From positions 1 through 41,075 of the forward strand of contig MTNP01000052.1 of NCBI GenBank assembly GCA_002011475.1: 41,075 nucleotides of DNA, read 5' to 3'. How positions within the stretch are numbered: the stretch's first letter is position 1; the number at the start of each line of letters is the position of its first letter. Below the pieces are notes generated by a model. That model made no database searches and had not been told where the DNA came from. It saw only the letters and a program-made list of their open reading frames with translations. This document shows, piece after piece, positions 36,304 to 41,075 of this stretch. This DNA comes from Dehalococcoides sp. JdFR-54 (lineage in GTDB: Bacteria; Chloroflexota; Dehalococcoidia; JdFR-54). The position numbers and the translations under genes are program-made.

Positions 36304-37530
36304 ATGAGCTCGACTTTTATGAACTCGCCTTACTATCTCCTCACCTCGGAATCGGTGACCGAGGGGCATCCCGATAAGCTCTGTGACCAGATATCGGATG
36401 CCATTCTGGACGCTATCCTCAAAGAAGACCCTCAGGCACGGGTGGCCTGCGAGACGGCTACCAGCACCGGTCTGGTCATCGTCATGGGGGAGGTCACCAC
36501 TAGCTGCTATGTGGAGATACCCGACATCGTGCGCAGCGTGCTCCACGATGCTGGCTATGTCCGCCCCGAGTACGGCTTCGATTATCAGAGCTGTGGGGTT
36601 ATGGTCTCCATCAAGGGGCAGTCCTCAGATATAGATATGGGGGTGAGCCAATCCCTGGAGACCCGGGAGAGACCCCAAGCCGCCGAGGATGAGGTCGATG
36701 CCATTGGTGCCGGCGACCAGGGGATGATGGTGGGCTTCGCCTGCACCGAGACCCCGGAGCTCATGCCCCTGAGCATCTCCCTGGCCCACAAGCTGTGCCG
36801 GCAACTGGCCTATGTGCGCAAGGAGAATATACTCCGTTATCTCCGCCCCGATGGCAAGTCCCAGGTGACGGTGGAATATAGCTACGGGGTGCCCCGGCGA
36901 GTGGACAGTGTGGTCATCGGCGCCCAGCACAATGACGAGGTCAGCCACAATGTCATTCGGCGGGATATCATCGAGCAGGTGATCAAGCCCATCTTGCCCC
37001 CTTCCTTGCTGGACAAGGATACCAAGTTTTATGTCAATCCCACGGGCCGCTTCGTCATCGGTGGGCCGGTGGCCGACTCCGGGGTCACCGGACGCAAGAT
37101 CCTGGTGGATACCTATGGCGGTGTGGCCCGGCATGGCGGGGGCTGTTTCTCGGGGAAGGACCCCACCAAGGTGGACCGCTCCGCCGCCTATGCCGCTCGC
37201 TATGTGGCCAAGAATGTGGTGGCGGCCGGGCTGGCGGAACGCATTGAGCTTCAGGTGGCCTATGCCATAGGCGTGGCCCATCCCCTTTCCCTGTCCATCG
37301 AGACCTTTGGCACGGCCAAGGTGGACGATGAGCTCATCCTCAAGCTCATCAATAAGCACTTCGACCTCCGCCCCGGGGCCATAATCCGCGACCTGAACCT
37401 GCGCCGACCTATATATCGGCAGACTGCCGTTTACGGCCACTTCGGCCGGGACGACCTGGAGTTGAGCTGGGAGAGGACCGACAAGGCAGCCATCCTGAGG
37501 CAGGAGGCGGGACTGCCGCCCGCAGAGTGA
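36304..37530 (+). CDS. metK: S-adenosylmethionine synthetase
   Basis: A 408-residue enzyme making SAM from methionine and ATP. Motifs: [71 protein letters not shown] and [28 protein letters not shown] (Cys where Ala is usual in GGGAFSGKD). ATG at 36304 has a G-rich site (GGAAGGGGG) upstream; ATG at 36319 is also in frame. It follows ahcY by 14 nt, forming a SAM-recycling pair. Confidence 0.96.
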   Translation: MSSTFMNSPYYLLTSESVTEGHPDKLCDQISDAILDAILKEDPQARVACETATSTGLVIVMGEVTTSCYVEIPDIVRSVLHDAGYVRPEYGFDYQSCGVMVSIKGQSSDIDMGVSQSLETRERPQAAEDEVDAIGAGDQGMMVGFACTETPELMPLSISLAHKLCRQLAYVRKENILRYLRPDGKSQVTVEYSYGVPRRVDSVVIGAQHNDEVSHNVIRRDIIEQVIKPILPPSLLDKDTKFYVNPTGRFVIGGPVADSGVTGRKILVDTYGGVARHGGGCFSGKDPTKVDRSAAYAARYVAKNVVAAGLAERIELQVAYAIGVAHPLSLSIETFGTAKVDDELILKLINKHFDLRPGAIIRDLNLRRPIYRQTAVYGHFGRDDLELSWERTDKAAILRQEAGLPPAE

Positions 37531-37531
37531 A

Positions 37532-38962
37532 GTGACCAGAGGCGTCATCAGGTTCGGCACCGATGGTTGGCGGGGAATCATCGCCCAGGATTTCACCTTC
37601 GATGGGGTGCGTGCCTGCGCCCAGTCGGTGGCCGAATATGTGAAGGACAATGGGCTGGCCGGCCGCGGCTTAACGGTTGGCTACGATACCCGCTTTGGCT
37701 CGGAGGCGTTCGCCGCCGCTGCCGCCGAGGTGGTGGCGGCCAACGGGATCAAGGTCTATCTTTGCCCCCAGCCCACCCCCACCCCAGTCATAAGCTACGA
37801 CGTGGCCTACCGGCACAGGGGTGCCGCCATCATCATCACCGCCAGCCACAACCCAGGCCAGTGGAATGGGTTCAAGGTCAAGGATAGTGCCGGCGCCAGC
37901 GGTTCAGGGGAAATGCTGGCCGATATGGAGAGACGTCTTGACCATATCCTGGCCCAGGGGCGGATAGAACACATGCCCCTGAAGGAGGCCCTGGGACAGG
38001 GCGCAGTTATTTACCATAATATCAAGCCCAGCTATATGAGGCACGTCTCACAGTTGGTGGACCTGGATGCCATAAGAGGGGCGGGCCTGCACGTGGCCAT
38101 CGACTCCATGTATGGGGCTGGTGCCGGCTATTATCGGGGGTTCCTGGAGGGGGGCAATCTGCGGCTGACCGAGCTCAATGCCCGCCGCAATCCCCTCTTC
38201 CCCGGCATCCGCCAGCCCGAACCCATCGCCCTTAACCTGGGCAAGCTCTCCCGATTCGTGGTCAGGACAGGCGCTGATGTGGGACTGGCCACCGACGGCG
38301 ATGCCGATCGCCTGGGAGTAGTGGATGAGGGGGGCAACTTCATCGACCAGCTACAGACCTATGCCCTGCTCGCCCTCTACCTCCTGGAGGTCAGGGGGGA
38401 ACGGGGTCCCATCATCAAGACGGTGACCACCACCAGCATGCTCTACCGCCTGGGCGAGCTTTATGGGGTGCCGGTTCACGAGACGCCGGTGGGCTTCAAG
38501 TATGTAGGCCCACTCATGGTCGCCCACAAAGCCATGATAGGCGGTGAGGAGAGCGGTGGCTACGGCTTCCGCGGCCACATCCCCGAGCGCGATGGCATCC
38601 TGGCCGGCCTCTACTTTCTGGATATGATGGTGAAGCTGGGCCGTAAACCCTCTGAGCTGGTGGAATATCTCTATAGCAAGGTAGGGCCTCATCACTACCG
38701 ACGGGTGGATATAGAATTTCCCGAGGGGAAGCGCCAGGCCATCCTGAAGCGGCTGAGGGGAAGCCAGCCACCGAGTCTGGCCAGCCTCAAGGTAGTGGGT
38801 CAGGATACTGTGGATGGCTTCCGGTATCACCTGGAGGGTGGCTTCTGGCTCCTCATCCGGTTTTCGGGGACGGAGCCCCTGCTGCGCATCTACTCCGAGG
38901 CCGATAGCCCGCAGCGCGCCCAGGAACTCCTGGACCTGGGCCGCGAGGTGGTCGGGATATAG
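37532..38962 (+). CDS. Phosphoglucomutase/phosphomannomutase family protein
   Basis: A 476-residue alpha-D-phosphohexomutase. The four domain signatures are in order: substrate-binding FGTDGWRG near the start, the phosphoserine loop TASHNPGQWNGFKVK, the metal loop DGDADRLGVVDE, the sugar loop GGEESGGYGF, and the phosphate-binding RFSGTEPLLRIYSE near the end. Whether it uses glucose, mannose or glucosamine phosphate is not settled by sequence. GTG at 37532 lies 1 nt after the metK stop; a sugar isomerase follows by 2 nt. Confidence 0.92.
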   Translation: MTRGVIRFGTDGWRGIIAQDFTFDGVRACAQSVAEYVKDNGLAGRGLTVGYDTRFGSEAFAAAAAEVVAANGIKVYLCPQPTPTPVISYDVAYRHRGAAIIITASHNPGQWNGFKVKDSAGASGSGEMLADMERRLDHILAQGRIEHMPLKEALGQGAVIYHNIKPSYMRHVSQLVDLDAIRGAGLHVAIDSMYGAGAGYYRGFLEGGNLRLTELNARRNPLFPGIRQPEPIALNLGKLSRFVVRTGADVGLATDGDADRLGVVDEGGNFIDQLQTYALLALYLLEVRGERGPIIKTVTTTSMLYRLGELYGVPVHETPVGFKYVGPLMVAHKAMIGGEESGGYGFRGHIPERDGILAGLYFLDMMVKLGRKPSELVEYLYSKVGPHHYRRVDIEFPEGKRQAILKRLRGSQPPSLASLKVVGQDTVDGFRYHLEGGFWLLIRFSGTEPLLRIYSEADSPQRAQELLDLGREVVGI

Positions 38963-38964
38963 CC

Positions 38965-40023
38965 ATGGTAGACCTGGACAGCCCGGAGCTTTACGAGAGG
39001 CTCGACCCCTCGGGGATGAGGCACCACCTGAGCGGTCTGGCGGCGCAGTGTCGCCGGGCCTGGCACGAAGCCCTCGACTTTCCTTTGCCCGAGGGCTATG
39101 TCTGGCCCCGGAGGGTGGTGGTGGCCGGGATGGGGGGCTCGGCCATAGGGGGAGACCTGGCCCAGGGCCTGGCCGAGCTTCAGGGGCGGCAGGTGCTGGT
39201 GCACCGGGACTATGCCCTGCCCCCCTCCGTAGACAATGAGACCCTGGTCATCGCCGCCAGTTATTCGGGGATGACCGAGGAGACTCTGGCCTCCTTTGAG
39301 GCAGCCCTGGCCACCCCCGCCCCGAAGCTGGTGATTACCACCGGGGGGCGGCTCCAGGCCCTGGCCCAGGCCGGAGGCGTTCCGGCCTTCGTCTTCGACT
39401 ATGAGTCGGCTCCCAGGGCAGCCCTGGGCTATGGCCTTTTTGCCCTGCTGGGCATCTTGCATAAAATCGGCTTCCTCAGCGGCCTGGCCCCCCAGGTCGA
39501 GGAGGCCATAACTTTGCTGGATGAGCTCGCCTCAGAGTTAGGGGAGACGGTGCCCCAAAAGGACAACCCGGCCAAGAAGCTGGCAGTGGCGCTTTACAGG
39601 AAACTTGCGGTTATCTACGGGGCGGGCATCACCTCGGCAGTGGCCCGGCGCTGGAAGACACAAATCAACGAGAACGGCAAGGCCTGGGCCTTCTTCGAGC
39701 TGTTCCCAGAGCTGAACCATAACTCGGTGGTCGGCTATGGGTTCCCCCAAGAACTGGCGCTAGGCCTTTATGTGATACTCCTCCGCTCCGGCGACCTTCA
39801 TCGGCGTATTCTCCGCCGTTATGAGGTGACCTCGGAGCTGCTGGACCGGGCGGGGATACAGCATCAGATCCTGGATGCCCGGGGTCAAAGCCCCCTGGCC
39901 CAGATGATGAGCCTGGTGCTCATGGGCGACTATGTCAGCTACTACCTGGCGCTGCTCTACGAGGCAGACCCTACCCCGACGAAGGCGATAGATTATCTGA
40001 AAAGGAAGCTGGGCGAGCCATAA
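38965..40023 (+). CDS. Bifunctional phosphoglucose/phosphomannose isomerase (SIS fold)
   Basis: 352 residues. The SIS signatures are VVVAGMGGSAIGGDLAQGL (about 50-69), ASYSGMTEETLASFE, YGAGITSAVARRWKTQINENGKAWAFFELFPELNHN and, near the C-terminus, DYVSYYLALLYEADPTPTKAIDYLKRKL. These match the archaeal-type PGI/PMI family that interconverts glucose-6-P, fructose-6-P and mannose-6-P. Together with the adjacent mutase it links glycolysis to nucleotide-sugar supply. Last gene of the ahcY operon; a long hairpin follows. Confidence 0.92.
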   Translation: MVDLDSPELYERLDPSGMRHHLSGLAAQCRRAWHEALDFPLPEGYVWPRRVVVAGMGGSAIGGDLAQGLAELQGRQVLVHRDYALPPSVDNETLVIAASYSGMTEETLASFEAALATPAPKLVITTGGRLQALAQAGGVPAFVFDYESAPRAALGYGLFALLGILHKIGFLSGLAPQVEEAITLLDELASELGETVPQKDNPAKKLAVALYRKLAVIYGAGITSAVARRWKTQINENGKAWAFFELFPELNHNSVVGYGFPQELALGLYVILLRSGDLHRRILRRYEVTSELLDRAGIQHQILDARGQSPLAQMMSLVLMGDYVSYYLALLYEADPTPTKAIDYLKRKLGEP

Positions 40024-40126
40024 AGCCGGGTTGAGCCCAGTGGTTTCGGCGATGAACTTCTGCCCCTGGGGCTACTCCGGCATCCCCTTGATGGTCTGGC
40101 ATGGGCCAGGGACACACGCCGAGCTT

Positions 40127-40169
40127 GACAAGAAGTTGGGAAGGCTAAACGCCTTCCCAACTTCTTGTC
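40127..40169. terminator. Perfect 19-bp hairpin between convergent operons
   Basis: The arm 40127-40145 is exactly complementary to 40151-40169 with a TAAAC loop. No T-tract flanks either side, but its position between the convergent isomerase and rpsI genes suggests a bidirectional transcript end or an RNase III-type processing site. The rest of 40024-40190 shows nothing else. Confidence 0.6.
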
Positions 40170-40190
40170 TACAAAGCCTTTGAGCTGAGT

Positions 40191-40586
40191 CTAGCGTTTC
40201 GTGTATTGCGGTGCCTTGCGGGCGCGCTTCAGGCCGTACTTTTTGCGCTCCTTGACCCGGGGGTCGCGGGTGAGCAGCCCCAGCTTGCGCAATACGGCCT
40301 TATAGTTTTCATCGGCGGCCACCAGGGCCCGGGCCAGCCCATGGCGGATGGCTGCCGCTTGCCCCGAGATGCCACCCCCCACCACCTTGACCACGGCGTT
40401 GAACTTTCCCAGGCTGCCCGTGGCCAAGAAGGGCTCACGGATAAGCGTCTGGTGCTCTATCTGGGGGAAGCGCTCCTCCAGGGAGCGGCCATCGATGATG
40501 ATGGCGCCATTTCCGGGCATGATCCTGACCCGGGCCACAGAGGTCTTGCGCCGGCCGGTGCCGTAGTAGTAAGGCTGGTCGCTCAA
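40191..40586 (-). CDS. rpsI: Ribosomal protein S9
   Basis: A 131-residue small-subunit protein. It has [51 protein letters not shown] and the C-terminal [27 protein letters not shown], whose last Lys-Arg reaches the P-site tRNA. ATG overlaps the rplM stop by 4 nt, the usual rplM-rpsI arrangement. Confidence 0.97.
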   Translation of the reverse strand: MSDQPYYYGTGRRKTSVARVRIMPGNGAIIIDGRSLEERFPQIEHQTLIREPFLATGSLGKFNAVVKVVGGGISGQAAAIRHGLARALVAADENYKAVLRKLGLLTRDPRVKERKKYGLKRARKAPQYTKR

Positions 40587-41026
40587 GGTGCCCCTCCTCC
40601 CTGCTTGGTGCGGGCCCTGACCTGTGCCTGGTGGGGGTGGTCGGGGCCCGGGTAGACCTTCAGCTTCTTAAACATGGCCCGCCCCAGGCGGTTGTGGGGC
40701 AGCATCCCCTTCACCGCCAGCTCCACTGCCCGGGTGGGGCGGGTCTCCAAGAGCTTGCCCAGGCTGATTTGCTTCAGCCCGCCGGGATAGCCCGAATGTC
40801 GGTAATAGACCTTGTTCTTGGCCTTGTTGCCGGTGACCTTGACCTGGGCAGCATTGATGACCACCACATAGTCCCCGGTGTCCTGGTTGGGGGTGAAGAT
40901 GGGCTTATGCTTGCCCATGAGCAGCTTGGCCACCTGGGAGGCCAGGCGGCCCAAAACCTGCCCCGAGGCATCGATGACATGCCAATTATGTTCGATGTCG
41001 GCGGGCTTGGCGCTATATGTCTTCAT
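40583..41026 (-). CDS. rplM: Ribosomal protein L13
   Basis: A 147-residue large-subunit protein. [79 protein letters not shown] and [31 protein letters not shown] are family blocks. An AGGAG site lies upstream of the ATG. It overlaps the probable end of truA, consistent with the common truA-rplM-rpsI order. Confidence 0.97.
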   Translation of the reverse strand: MKTYSAKPADIEHNWHVIDASGQVLGRLASQVAKLLMGKHKPIFTPNQDTGDYVVVINAAQVKVTGNKAKNKVYYRHSGYPGGLKQISLGKLLETRPTRAVELAVKGMLPHNRLGRAMFKKLKVYPGPDHPHQAQVRARTKQGGGAP

Positions 41027-41075
41027 TCATCAAGTCTCCTAAGGGCGGGGCATAGTTCACCCGCCTCAGACACAG
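41013..41075 (-). CDS. truA: Probable C-terminus of tRNA pseudouridine synthase A (partial)
   Basis: From the right edge an open frame reads [20 protein letters not shown] and stops with TAG at 41013, overlapping rplM by 14 nt. The [11 protein letters not shown] segment resembles the TruA C-terminal strand, and truA often precedes rplM. Only 20 residues are visible, so this is a position-supported guess. Confidence 0.42.
   Translation of the reverse strand: MCLRRVNYAPPLGDLMNEDI

Overview
This is a GC-rich bacterial chromosome segment (roughly 60-65% GC by eye) with tightly packed, mostly housekeeping genes. Several features suggest a Chloroflexota bacterium, probably of the Dehalococcoidia type: thiolase plus zinc-ribbon/OB-fold (DUF35) pairs, a DUF2851 protein, a DnaD-like plus DnaC-like helicase-loading cassette downstream of dnaB, and a RicT-HolB-LysA-metallo-beta-lactamase operon. 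The taxonomic call is inference. I see no rRNA, tRNA, CRISPR array, transposase or prophage. Many promoters read as clear sigma70-type sites (TTGACA/TATAAT with 17-nt spacers).

Layout. 1-1220 (minus): 5' part of an RNA 2',3'-cyclic phosphodiesterase gene and an amidohydrolase whose metal-binding N-terminus is in a different frame from its body. 1420-3694 (plus): thiolase, DUF35 partner and TlyA. 3758-9383 (plus): purF, purM, purH and a nicotinamidase-nicotinate phosphoribosyltransferase fusion; PurF and the fusion both consume PRPP. 9558-13549 (minus): operon CNNM/CorC-type membrane protein, DUF2344, histidine phosphatase, tilS. 13803-14795: tsaD. 14782-17578 (minus): HTH regulator, DUF72, DUF488, DUF2851, with two exact copies of an 18-bp operator-like element, one lying in the regulator's own promoter. 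17729-19803: CIRCE-controlled groES-groEL. 19901-21163 (minus): M16 peptidase. 21467-23046: thioredoxin, a small thioredoxin-fold protein and thioredoxin reductase, flanked by long direct repeats. 23296-27117: rplI, dnaB, a DnaD-like gene and a helicase-loader-like protein with two complete AAA+ domains. 27185: HNH protein. 27701-31663 (minus): metallo-beta-lactamase protein, lysA, holB, ricT. 31822-34980: second thiolase/DUF35 pair and an APH-AAA kinase. 35015-40023: ahcY, metK, phosphohexomutase, SIS-type sugar phosphate isomerase. 40191-41075 (minus): rplM-rpsI preceded by the probable end of truA.

The most notable items are: the nicotinamidase-NAPRTase fusion; the tandem AAA+ loader in an operon with dnaB and a DnaD-like protein; the duplicated 18-bp operator around the HTH/DUF72/DUF488/DUF2851 cluster; an intergenic repeat family with core TTTCGACCTGGGCG, long copies of which bracket the thioredoxin genes and supply stop codons to neighbouring genes; and the amidohydrolase frameshift at a five-G run. 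All homology calls come from reading motifs and architecture; no database search was possible.
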